Both the position numbers and the translations under genes were made by a program. The notes below the pieces were generated by a model, which did not search any database, was not told the origin of the DNA, and was given only the letters and a program-made list of their open reading frames with translations. A stretch of 64,000 nt of DNA from a virus, in IMG/VR virus record IMGVR_UViG_3300042382_000268, positions 62,001 to 126,000 of that record; one strand, written 5' to 3'. This document shows positions 8,845-19,600 of this stretch, piece after piece. The number at the start of each line of letters is the position of its first letter. The stretch's first letter is position 1.

Positions 8845-10017
8845 ATGTCAGAACTACTTAATGGCCGTTGGGCAGAAACAAAGCAAGCACTTTTAGAAGG
8901 CTTGACAGGTACAAAAAAATCAGTAATGGGCGTAACACTTGAAAATACACGTAGGTATTTGATAGAATCTCCTACTGCTGGTGCTACATCAGCTGGAAAC
9001 ATCTCAACTTTAAACCGTGTGATTTTACCAGTAATTCGTCGTGTTATGCCAACTGTTATTGCTAACGAATTGGTAGGTGTACAACCGATGACTGGCCCAG
9101 TTGGTCAAATCCATACATTGCGTGTTCGTTATGCAGATTCTAGCACAGGTGCTGGTGTATTAGCAGGCGAAGAAGCATTAAGCCCATTCAAAATTGCAGA
9201 AAGCTATTCAGGTAATGAATCAGCTACAGCGAAAGCTGCATCAACTGCAACTTTAGAAGGACAAGCAGGCAAAAAAATGAGCATTCAAATCTTGAAACAA
9301 ACAGTTGAAGCAAAAACTCGTAAGTTATCAGCTCGCTGGACATTTGAAGCTGCTCAAGACGCTCAAGCACAACAAGGTATTGACGTTGAAGCAGAAATTA
9401 TGGCTGCATTAGCTCAAGAAATTACTGCTGAGATTGATCAAGAAATTATCGCTTCATTGTTAACATTGGCTGGTTCAGATGTTGAAAGATATGACCAATC
9501 TGCAGTATCAGGTACTGCTACTTTCGTAGGTGACGAACATGCTGCATTAGCTGTTCAAATCAACCGTGTAAGTAACTTAATTGCACAACGTACACGTCGT
9601 GGCGCTGGCAACTATGCTGTTGTATCTCCATTTGCTTTAACAATTTTACAATCAGCTACTACTTCAGCTTTTGCTCGTACTACTGAAGGTACTTTTGAAG
9701 CTCCTACTAACACTAAATTTGTTGGTACATTAAACAATTCATTGAAAGTATATGTTAACAGTTATGCAACTGATAACACATCTATCTTAATTGGTTACAA
9801 AGGTGGTTCAGAATCAGACGCTCCTGCGTTTTATTGCCCTTACATTCCTTTGATGTCTTCAGGTGTTGTTTTAGATCCATCAACATTTGAACCAGTTGTA
9901 TCGTTCATGACACGTTATGGTTATGTTGAACTTTCTAACACTGCGTCATCTTTGGGTAACGCTGCTGACTATTTAGGTCGTGTTGGTATTTCTAACGCTA
10001 ACGTAAGATTTAGCTAA
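8845..10017 (+). CDS. gp23: Major capsid protein (T4 gp23)
   Basis: A 390-residue HK97-fold capsid protein preceded by TTAGGAG. Recognisable T4-like segments are LPVIRRVMPTVIANELVGVQPM near residue 60, IHTLRVRYA near residue 90, ARWTFEAAQDAQAQQGIDVE near residue 170 and the C-terminal FMTRYGYVEL. T4 gp23 has 521 residues; the shorter size indicates loss or reduction of the insertion domain. In the N-terminal region, LIE at residues 39-41 fits the (L/I)-x-E preference of the T4 prohead protease, so maturation after Glu41 is plausible (inference). No gp24 vertex paralogue follows, as in many non-enteric T4-like phages. Confidence 0.95.
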   Translation: MSELLNGRWAETKQALLEGLTGTKKSVMGVTLENTRRYLIESPTAGATSAGNISTLNRVILPVIRRVMPTVIANELVGVQPMTGPVGQIHTLRVRYADSSTGAGVLAGEEALSPFKIAESYSGNESATAKAASTATLEGQAGKKMSIQILKQTVEAKTRKLSARWTFEAAQDAQAQQGIDVEAEIMAALAQEITAEIDQEIIASLLTLAGSDVERYDQSAVSGTATFVGDEHAALAVQINRVSNLIAQRTRRGAGNYAVVSPFALTILQSATTSAFARTTEGTFEAPTNTKFVGTLNNSLKVYVNSYATDNTSILIGYKGGSESDAPAFYCPYIPLMSSGVVLDPSTFEPVVSFMTRYGYVELSNTASSLGNAADYLGRVGISNANVRFS

Positions 10018-10041
10018 TTTAAACTTAGGTTTAATTATATT

Positions 10042-10067
10042 AAAAAGGCTCTTTGGAGCCTTTTTTT
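10042..10067 (+). terminator. Rho-independent terminator after gp23
   Basis: GGCTC (10047-10051), loop TTTG, GAGCC (10056-10060), flanked by five A before and seven T after. It ends the head operon 25 bases after the capsid stop codon. Confidence 0.9.
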
Positions 10068-10069
10068 AT

Positions 10070-10077
10070 GATAAATA
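10070..10077 (+). promoter_or_regulatory. Late promoter-like element GATAAATA just after the terminator
   Basis: GATAAATA directly follows the T-run of the terminator. The expected start (about 10083) coincides within one base with the ATG at 10082, and the gene has no SD, so a leaderless transcript is predicted. Confidence 0.5.
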
Positions 10078-10081
10078 CATC

Positions 10082-10660
10082 ATGACAACACAATTCTATA
10101 CACCTACCACAATTCAAGAAGTTACACCTACAGACGATTATTTGATGCAACCTATTATAGGATGGAATCACAATGGCGCAATATATGATAACAACTATGC
10201 TGTTACTAAGCAACCGCTTTATACTATCAGTGGGTTGTGGATGGAGAAATATCTCAGTCATACTAGCGAGTTATGGTGTACTGGACTTAATATTCTAGAC
10301 ACTGAGCAATCAGTAGTAGGTATAGAATTTTCATTGCTAATGCATCGATTTTCAAGAATTGAAGATTTACGATTGCAATTAACGCTAAATGGCGAAGCAA
10401 TTGGTGATAACATGGCAAGTCCAGTTAATCCTGTACAAAGTAATATGTATACAGGTGATAATAGTCCATTACTTCCTATAATAGGCGACTCTAATATATA
10501 CGGTAGTTCTACTAATTTATGGGGAACAACTGGATTAACTAGTACCAATGTCTCCGATCCGTCATTTGGAATCATAATTAGTTTCCGCAGTAATCAAGTA
10601 TATCCACATCGTGATATAGCGCAAATAAATCAGATTGCGTTAGGTATCACCTACGGATAA
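10082..10660 (+). CDS. Putative virion protein of unknown function
   Basis: A 192-residue protein I do not recognise. It has no signal peptide or membrane segment and alternates hydrophobic and polar residues with many aromatic, Asn, Ser and Thr positions, consistent with a beta-rich structural protein. The C-terminal half includes SDPSFGIIISFRSNQVYPHRD and ends in LGITYG. It lies directly after the capsid operon behind its own late-type promoter and before other virion-type genes, so a role in the particle (decoration, neck or fibre attachment) is likely but unproven. The start is the only ATG near the front of the frame. Confidence 0.7.
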   Translation: MTTQFYTPTTIQEVTPTDDYLMQPIIGWNHNGAIYDNNYAVTKQPLYTISGLWMEKYLSHTSELWCTGLNILDTEQSVVGIEFSLLMHRFSRIEDLRLQLTLNGEAIGDNMASPVNPVQSNMYTGDNSPLLPIIGDSNIYGSSTNLWGTTGLTSTNVSDPSFGIIISFRSNQVYPHRDIAQINQIALGITYG

Positions 10661-10663
10661 ATA
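10656..10663 (+). promoter_or_regulatory. Late promoter-like element GATAAATA spanning a stop codon
   Basis: GATAAATA contains the TAA stop (10658-10660) of the upstream gene. The predicted start near 10669 gives a leader of about 73 bases to ATG 10742, which has the strong SD AAAGGAGA. Confidence 0.55.
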
Positions 10664-10741
10664 CTTAGTCATTCAAGTGCTGTAAACACAGACTTATGCA
10701 GTACCCACTGCGTATGGCTTAAAACGTCAAAGGAGAAAACA

Positions 10742-11707
10742 ATGGGACGTCCACTCAATAAAAGATATTTTGGTAACCGTAATGTCGGTTCAGCATCCAC
10801 TACTGCAGATGATGGTATTGGCGGTAAAAGTGTAGCAAGTATTCCAGTAACTACTGCTAGTACATACACTACTCGTCCGTTAGTAACATTAACTGGTGCA
10901 CCTAATTTAGTAAAAGGTACAGCTGCTACTGCAACTATTACTTCAGAAGCAGCAACCGGTGCAACTACTACTCCGGGTACAGGTTATACTGTTGGCGACA
11001 CTCTTACATTATCAACTGCAGGCGGCACAGCTGTTGCAGTTGTAGCTAGCATCACTGGCGGTGGCGCAACTGGTCCAATTGGCTTAGTTAACTTTACTGG
11101 TACTGGAGCAAGTCGTGGTAGTTTTGAAGCATTACCTGGTGTTAAAGTTGCCGCAGTCGGTGGAACTGGCACAGGCGCTGAAATTACTATTACCTTCCAA
11201 GCTAAATCAGTAAAAGTATTACCTGGTTCAGGTTACACAACTACAACTCCAACTGCAGCAGCAACACAATCTGTTGTATTAGGAACCGTGGTAATGACTA
11301 CTCCAATTGCAAATACTGCTACAGTAGGTTCAGGATTTAATCCAGAGTCTGCAATTATTGCGTATGCATATACTGCGTCATCTTCTAAACAAGCTGACAT
11401 TGTTAAACAAGTTTCAACCGATCGTTATAAAGTTGTTACCTCAGATACTACTACACCAATTATTGCAAAACTAATAACAGTTGGCACACCTGCTGCAGTT
11501 GGCGAAATGATGATTAAAGCAACTGATAGTGCCGGTAAACCATATTTTGTTAAAAAATTAACTTCACGTAAAGTAGTTATTGTTCCAGATACATCTTCTG
11601 TTACTGGACACCAATTTCCTGCAACCTCTGCTGGAGTTTATCAAAGACCTCAATGGACACTTGGCACTGCAACAGCAAATGTATCAGTAAAAATAGAAAA
11701 CGGTTAA
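10742..11707 (+). CDS. Virion structural protein beginning MGRPLNKRYFG
   Basis: A 321-residue Thr/Ala/Gly/Val-rich beta protein. The N-terminal MGRPLNKRYFGNRN is, from memory, a recurrent start of a structural protein in marine T4-like phages. Two stretches of the form PGTGYTVGDTLTL and LPGSGYTTTTPT (residues about 78-93 and 160-172) belong to a repeat common in phage fibre and decoration proteins. The C-terminal 120 residues (from AIIAYAYTASSSKQADIV) form a second, less repetitive domain. It has its own late-type promoter and is closed by a terminator, so it is probably a monocistronic, abundant virion protein. The exact location in the particle is unknown. Confidence 0.7.
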   Translation: MGRPLNKRYFGNRNVGSASTTADDGIGGKSVASIPVTTASTYTTRPLVTLTGAPNLVKGTAATATITSEAATGATTTPGTGYTVGDTLTLSTAGGTAVAVVASITGGGATGPIGLVNFTGTGASRGSFEALPGVKVAAVGGTGTGAEITITFQAKSVKVLPGSGYTTTTPTAAATQSVVLGTVVMTTPIANTATVGSGFNPESAIIAYAYTASSSKQADIVKQVSTDRYKVVTSDTTTPIIAKLITVGTPAAVGEMMIKATDSAGKPYFVKKLTSRKVVIVPDTSSVTGHQFPATSAGVYQRPQWTLGTATANVSVKIENG

Positions 11708-11719
11708 TAAAAATTAGAT

Positions 11720-11742
11720 AAGGGGTCGCAAGGCCCCTTTTT
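11720..11742 (+). terminator. Rho-independent terminator with GNRA tetraloop
   Basis: AAGGGGTC, loop GCAA, GGCCCCTT followed by more T (to 11742). The stem is eight pairs including one T-G, and GCAA is a stable GNRA tetraloop. The SD of the next gene (GAGGAAT) starts immediately after it. Confidence 0.85.
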
Positions 11743-11753
11743 GAGGAATATAA

Positions 11754-13574
11754 ATGTCAAAAATATTAAAAATTAGCCAAGGTGATTACATAGTTCAAGT
11801 ACCTTCTGGTAAAAAAATTACGTTAGATACTGATTCGTTACATGTTACCGGTAATATCGTTGTTGAAGGCACTACTACTGAAATCCAAACGACGAATACT
11901 ACTATTGCTGATAATATAATCGTTTTAAATAAAGGTGAAGTAGGTCCCGGAATTACAAAAGCTGCCGACCAATCTGGTTTTGAAATTGATCGTGGAACAT
12001 CTAACGGATTACCTAGCGGATTAAAATTATCTGCAAGTTTAATATTTGACGAATCATTATCTGCATTTGTATTAAACACTACTTCTAACACAACTACTAC
12101 CTTAACTAATTTATATGCAAATACTGCTAATTTAAATAAAGTCTCGAGTAACGACGTAGGCATTACTCTTAGTTTAACAAATGATAACACTACAGTAACT
12201 ATAGAAACACCAAATTCAGCTACTGATTATCATAATCGTACCTTAGTTTCTAACAGCATTGTAACTAAACAATATCTTGAAAATTATGTTGAAGCAGACA
12301 GTGGTCGTGCTATTGTTAGTCAACTTTTGCAAACAGCAGGAACTGTTACTAATTCACAAGTTCTAGCAACTGCAGACGCAATTGAATTTTATGTTGGCGA
12401 AACAGACAGTGTTAAAAATTTAATTGGAAAAATACTAATCGATGGAATTTATATTGACCAAATACAAAGTATAACAGGTGATACTGTATTTTTTGTATCA
12501 AATATCGAAAGTGCATATAATTTAACACTTACCGGTAATGTGGATATTATAGGTGATGCTAACCGAGACATTACACTTACAACAGATGGCACTGGTGTTA
12601 TTACTCTTACATCAGGAACTACAGGTACAATTAACAATGTAGATATTGGGTTAACTACTCCTGGTAACAGTAAATTTAATAACTTGCAAGTAACTACTTC
12701 AGCTACTCTTCCATCAGGTCCAACAACTGGTGCCGGTGGTCGTCCAACTAATGCTGCTGCAGGTAACATACGATATAACACAACTATTAAATCGTTTGAA
12801 GGATTTAACGGTACATTATGGGGTACTGTAGGCGGCGGTTTACAATCAAGTCCAGGAATTGAAACAAGCAATTATACTGCATTATCAAATAATTTAGTTA
12901 GAGCAAATTCAACAGCTGGTGGGTTTACAATTACACTACCAGATGCACCAAATGACGGCGATGTTGTTGGTATTATTGATGTTGCAAATACATTTGGTAT
13001 TAGCGGTAAAGAAGTAACAGTTGTTCCGGGCGCAGTTGGCACAATTGAAGGTACTACTGATGTAGTTTTAGACTTAGAAGGTACATTTGTATCATTTGTG
13101 TATATTGCAGCAGTTACTAACTGGAAGTTAGAACAAACACCAACCGGACCAAGCAGCGGATCTGCAGGATTAACTATTTCAAATAGTCGAGTTGTTTCTC
13201 GAGTTACAACAGCAACTGCTACACCTACTGCATTGACATTTGACGGCGAAGTGCCAAGTGCAACTAATCAACTAATTTTACCAAACGACAGCACTTATAC
13301 ATTTTCAATTTTAGTAACCGCAAGACGGACAGATGCAGATAACGAGTCTGCAGGCTATAAATTTGAAGGAGTGATTGATCGTAATACTATTGCAGCAACA
13401 ACTAATTTTGTCGGAGTACCGATTAAAACTGTGCTAGCAGAAGATTCGGCTTTGTGGGATTGTGTTATTTCAGAAGATACCGTTAACGGTGGATTACGAA
13501 TTACAGTTACTGGCGAAGCAAATAAAACAATTAAATGGGTAGCAGTATGCAATACCGCAGAAGTTACTGGATAA
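11754..13574 (+). CDS. Fibre-like virion structural protein
   Basis: A 606-residue protein with SD GAGGAA. Residues 30-80 carry the module TGNIVVEGTTTEIQTTNTTI followed by DNIIVLNKGE, a recurrent unit of phage tail fibre proteins also present in several genes downstream. Residues 275-300 contain TLTSGTTGTINNVDIG, residues 325-355 a NAAAGNIRYNTTIKSFEGFNGTLW segment typical of fibre repeats, and residues 385-455 an FTITLPDAPNDGDVVGIIDVANTFG beta-domain related to the 108-residue protein at 52009. The C-terminus (about 130 residues) is a separate jelly-roll-like end. It heads the large fibre block. Being the first and smallest, it may be a baseplate-proximal piece, but this is inference. Confidence 0.75.
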   Translation: MSKILKISQGDYIVQVPSGKKITLDTDSLHVTGNIVVEGTTTEIQTTNTTIADNIIVLNKGEVGPGITKAADQSGFEIDRGTSNGLPSGLKLSASLIFDESLSAFVLNTTSNTTTTLTNLYANTANLNKVSSNDVGITLSLTNDNTTVTIETPNSATDYHNRTLVSNSIVTKQYLENYVEADSGRAIVSQLLQTAGTVTNSQVLATADAIEFYVGETDSVKNLIGKILIDGIYIDQIQSITGDTVFFVSNIESAYNLTLTGNVDIIGDANRDITLTTDGTGVITLTSGTTGTINNVDIGLTTPGNSKFNNLQVTTSATLPSGPTTGAGGRPTNAAAGNIRYNTTIKSFEGFNGTLWGTVGGGLQSSPGIETSNYTALSNNLVRANSTAGGFTITLPDAPNDGDVVGIIDVANTFGISGKEVTVVPGAVGTIEGTTDVVLDLEGTFVSFVYIAAVTNWKLEQTPTGPSSGSAGLTISNSRVVSRVTTATATPTALTFDGEVPSATNQLILPNDSTYTFSILVTARRTDADNESAGYKFEGVIDRNTIAATTNFVGVPIKTVLAEDSALWDCVISEDTVNGGLRITVTGEANKTIKWVAVCNTAEVTG

Positions 13575-13605
13575 AAATAAACCGTATATCAACAAGGAAT
13601 TTTAA

Positions 13606-16600
13606 ATGTCAAAAAATCTTTCAAACATTCTAAAAGGAGGAACTCTTCCAGTTATTCACGGAGGTACTGGCGTAACAGTATCAACTGGTACCGGAAGTGT
13701 TGTATTAAATACAAGTCCTTCATTAGTTACTCCTGACATAGGTATTGCGACTGCTACTTCAATTAATAAAGTAATGTTTACTCAACCAACCGGTAATGCG
13801 ACGTTGACTATTGCAAATAATAAAGTATTAACTGTAAGCAACACTATATCATTTACTGGCACTGATTCAGCTGCAGTTGAAGTTAGTACCGGGGGAACAG
13901 TAACTTATACGAAAGATAAATTATCAGTATTTTCAACTACTACATCAGCTGAGTTAGCAGGTGTTATTTCAGACGAGACTGGTTATGTTGCTGGTGCAAT
14001 ATTAATGTTTAACGACAGTCCTACAATTAAAAACTCAATTGTTACTACGTCAACTAGTTTTGATTTACTCAATACTAACGCAACTACTGTAAACTTTGCA
14101 AGTGCTGCAGGAACTATTAGCATTGGTGCATCCGGTACTGGAACTACAACAATTAATCATAATTTACAAGTAGCTGGTGATATTTTCTTTAATGGTACTG
14201 CAAGTCAGTTAAGTGCATCAACTATTGAAGTAACTGACACATTAGTAATGTTGGCTAAAAATAACCCGGGTGATATTGTAGATGTTGGTTGGTATGCGTC
14301 TTATATTGCAACTGCAACAGGTGTAAAAACATATACCGGTTTAGTAAGAGATGCTAGTGAATCTGATAGATCGTGGAAATTGTTTAGCGGAACAATTACT
14401 GCACCGTCAACTACAATTGATTTTGGTAATGCAGTCTATGATAACTTAAAAATAGCTGCATTAACTGCAACCACTGGTAACTTTTCCGGACAAATAACAT
14501 CAACTCTTGCACAAGGTACTGCACCATTTTCAGTTGTGTCAACTACCCCTGTTACTAATTTAAGCATTGGCGGAAATGCTGCAACTGTTACTACAAATGC
14601 AAATATGACAGGACCAATTACAGGTACCGGCAATGTTACATCTATTACAAGTCAAACCGGTACAGGTACTAAATTTGTAATGGATACTAGTCCAGTTCTA
14701 ATTACACCTACTATTGGTGTTGCTACTGCTACATCAATAAACGGGTTAACACTTACTGCATCAACCGGTACATTAACTATTGCAACTGATAAAGTATTAA
14801 CCGTAAGCAATACATTAACCTTTACTGGTACTGATACATCATCTGTAGCATTTGGCGCAGGTGGAACAGTAGCATACACAGGCGGCACAGGTACTAAATT
14901 ATCATCATTTGCTGCAACAACTTCAGATGAATTAGCAAGTGTTATTTCAGATGAAACCGGTACAGGTAAATTAGTATTTGCAAATACTCCTACATTAATT
15001 ACTCCAGCAATTGGTGCTGCAACTGGTACATCAGTAGTACTAACAAGTGATTCTACAATTAATGGATTAACAATCGGGTTAGGCGGAAGCAACGTTGCAT
15101 CTAATACTGTTATTGGTTTTTCTGCATTTAGTGGTAATACAACAGGCACATCAAACATTGCGATTGGTATGCAATCGCTGTATGGATCAACAACTGCTAA
15201 TGTAAACACATCAGTTGGTTCTCAATCAATGCAAAATGTGCAAGACGGTAGTGCAAACGTTGGGATAGGTGCTGGGACATTATATTCTAACACATCAGGT
15301 GCACAAAACACTGCAATTGGTGCATTTGCAGGGTACGGATCTAACGGAGTTAACGCAAACACTACTGGAACAAACAATGTATATGTAGGGTATAGTACTA
15401 TAGGTTCTGCAATTGACAATACAAACGAAATTGTAATTGGTTCACTTGCAGTAGGGTTAGGGTCTAATTCAACAGTACTTGGTACAACAAGTACAACTAC
15501 TGCAACTATTTACGGTGCATTATCGATACCTAATACTACTGCATCGTCTAGTTCAATAACCGGTGCATTAAAAGTTGCAGGCGGAGTTGGAATTGGCGGT
15601 AATTTATATGTTGAAGGAAACTTATCTGTAAACGGGTTAATCACTACGATTAATTCTACTACAATTACAGTTGACGATAAAAATCTTGAATTAGGATCAA
15701 CTGCGTCACCAACTGACGTAACTGCAGACGGTGGCGGCATTACGTTAAAAGGGTTAACTGATAAAACATTTACATGGAGTGCTGCATCAAATAGTTGGGT
15801 AAGTAACGTTGGTATTACTGCATCAAGCATTCAAAATACCCCAATTGGATCTACAACTGCTAGTTCAGGAAACTTTACAGGTATTACTGTTGAAAATGGT
15901 GGATCCTTAATTTTAAAAGAAACATCATTAAATGGTATCAACTATATTAGCATTAAATCTCCAGATAGTTTAGCTGCAGATTACACAATAACGTTACCTA
16001 CTACTGTCGGTACAGCTGGACAAGTACTATCAACTGACGGTAATGGTGCATTAACGTTTGTTGACTCTGATGTGTTTGGTGGTAACGTTGTGTACGTATC
16101 AGAATCTAAAGGTAATGATCTAAATGACGGGTTATCTTTACCAGTTAGAACAATTAAACGCGCATTACAAATTGCATCTGGAATGGTTTACAATTCGTTA
16201 GGTGCAGTAAACCGTATACGTGCCGTTGTTTCAGTAGCTGCAGGCAACTATGTTGAAAACAATCCAGTTATTATTCCTGATAATGTTAGTGTAGAAGGCG
16301 CAGGGTTAAGAGCATGTGTTATTCGTCCGTTAAACGCAAACAAAGATATGTTTAGACTTAGAAACGGTGGATATTTTGCGCAATTTACATTTAGAGATGG
16401 GATAACTGCATCTGGTGTAGCATCGTATACTTGGGCGTATGCATTTGCATTTGATGATGTATTTGATACGCAATGTGATCGTACTGGGTATATTAACTTA
16501 CCAAGTAACAGACCAACGATGACATTGTCGCCATATGTTCAAAACTGTTCTATTATTAGTTTCTTAGGCGGTAACGGTGCATATGTTGACGGAAGTAAGG

Positions 16601-19600
16601 TTGCTAATCCAAACGTTCCGACTAGCTTATTAGAAGTTGAAGTAAACCCTGCAGGTGCTGCACCTGTACAGTGTAAATCAATGATTGCAAATGCGTTTAC
16701 TATGATTAGTTTTGGCGGTACAGGATGGCGTGTTACAAATGATGCGTATGTTCAGTTAGTATCATGTTTCCAATTATTCTTACTAAATGGTGTTTATGCA
16801 CAAAGCGGTGGTTATACGTCTATTACTAACTCTGCAACTAACTTTGGTAAGTACGCATTGCGATCTTCAGGCTATTCGCCTATTGCATACCCATACGATA
16901 AAGGTTTTGTATCCGCTGTTGGATCATCTGGAAGTATTCAAACAGTTACTGCAATTGGTTTTACAAGACCAGATGGTCCAGTTGAACAATATGTTATTAG
17001 AATATACGATAATAACGCATTTACTTACAACGTAGCAATTTGCCAACGAGATATTGGTTTTATTATTGATGCAATTGGTTACGATATGATGTTTGGCGGT
17101 AACTTTAGATCAATTAAAGCTGCAATGACATATTATTCAACGCAAGCTGCAAACGTAGTTGGTGTTCAAAAAACTGCAACAATTGCAGGATTTACGTATT
17201 TACGAGACTATGTTGCTAATGCAGTTAATGGTGATCCAATAGCCGGAGCATCTATTATTGCTAATATGAATACAATTAATGATATTGTTAATAACGGGTT
17301 GTCAGTAGTACCTGCATCAGTAATACCGGAACCATCTAACATCGATCCTGGTTTTTCAGATGCTGCTAGGTTACTTGCTGGTAATAAATTATTCTTACAA
17401 GCTGAAATAATAGCATTTATGTCGTCAACTTACACTGCATTATGGAGTAGTTTAACTGCACCGCAACGCTTGTTATGCCAACGCGATGTAGGATATATGG
17501 TTGATGCAATACAATATGATTTAATATACGCATGTAACTTAGAAACAACTGTAATTGGAAGACTGTATTATAATCGATTAACTAACACTTTTGTAGAGAA
17601 CGCTGGAGAAAAAACTGCAGCATTGGATGTAGTTTTAAGATTACGTGCAATTGTTGAATATATTGTAACAAACAATACTGCAGGCTGGACAAAATCAGCT
17701 GGCAATGCAGCATCACAATTTATTAGTGGAACTGCTGCAACTCCTGGAGCAGTTACTTTTGCAAAGGCACGTTTCCAAGAAATATATGATACTATTAATA
17801 CAGGTACAGAAACTGCAGTAGCAATATTGCCAGATACAACATGGGTAGTTGATGCTAACTTAGTTACACAATTTAACATTTTACAAACAACAAAAGACGC
17901 AATAAAAACATTTGTTACTGAATATATTTCTACTCAGTACGGCGCTACTGATTTAACATCACAGTATAAAGTGCAATCACCTAACTTTTTGCAAGTTTCA
18001 TTTAATGCGTTTACTGAGATTGATATTGCAACTGATGTGTTTACAACTAGTACACCGCATGGGTTAACAAACGGTGACTCGGTTATCTACGACAGTACCG
18101 GCAATTCACCGTTGGGCGGACTGTTTACAGGTAGTGTATACTACGTGTATTTCTTAAATACTGTGCAATTTAAATTAGCACACGATGATAGTTTAACATT
18201 ACCGGTTGATGTAGTAGCATTAGGCACTGGTACACATACATTTACAAAAAATGATTATGAATTGTATGTTGACACAGTTACTAGCACACATACTACTTTC
18301 CAAACAATTGTTTTAACATCTGCTTATTCGTTTGCACCTGGTGATTTACTTGAAGGTACAACCGGTGCATTGCCTAATAAAGCAAGCGTTTATAGCTATG
18401 ATGGTGATAAAACTATTGTTGTTGCTATTAATTTTGTTACTATTGGCATATCACAAGAACGCAAACTATTTGCTACAAATTCAATTATAACAAAAATAAA
18501 TGCAACTGTAGTTAGTTTAACGGTGTCGTCTGTAACATCAAGAAACGACTTACATGCAGCTACATTTAACGTTGCATCAACATTGCTAGGCGGATTATTA
18601 GACAACGTTGGTACACTAGTTGGTAAACAAATTTTCTTCCATAGAGCAAGTATTGTAAACTCGTCTGGTCATACATGGGAATACGCAGGTTCAGGAATTG
18701 ATTACAACGCGTTACCGACAAATGGTGGTAAAACAGATGTTAGATTTGAACAATATCAAGAACGATCTGGGCGAGTATATACGTCAGGTACTAACGAATT
18801 AGGTGACTTTAAAGTTGGTGATTTTATTACCGCATATAACAGAACAGGGAACATTGTATTTAAAAATACTGTTACAGTTAGTCAGTTAAATGTATTAAAA
18901 TTAGCGTTAAGTGACATTTCGGTTGATGCAATTAGTAATGACACTGGGTTAGGTGAAAATGAAGTTGGCGGACCATCTGATAGTAAATTAAGTACGCAGC
19001 TAGCAATTTGGTCATATGCAAATCAACGATTAGGTGCGTTTATTGATAAAGCAGTTAGTACTAACGCAGTACCTGGAGCACTAGTTCAATTAAATGCAAC
19101 TGGGCAAATTAACGTTGACTTAATTCCGGCACAGCGAACATCTGCATCGGTTATTACATATGGTTACCGTTCACGATTAACTGCATACGATGATGTGCCA
19201 TCTGTAAACTTTTTATCAGGTGATAACAGTACAGAAGAATTTGAAACTGTCACGTTAACGTTAAGTGATCCAATTACTGCATTAGATGGTGCAATTGTTA
19301 CCCAATCTACTAGCGGTGCATCAGGTTTGTTAAAAGGCGATCATACTAACGTAAATACTATTTTAGTAGCTAGTACTGGTTATACATTTACTACTGTATT
19401 TGATACAACTCCTGCGCATACACTTATTATTAATTTAGATTCAACACCAAGTACTACTAACACATCGGTGTATTGTTTAGTAGTCAGTGCTGCAATTAGC
19501 GCAACTGATAATAGTGTGTTACGTAATTCTACAACTAATCAATACTTAGTGTTACCTACTACTGGAACATATGTATATACATTTGTAGGTATTAGTAAGA

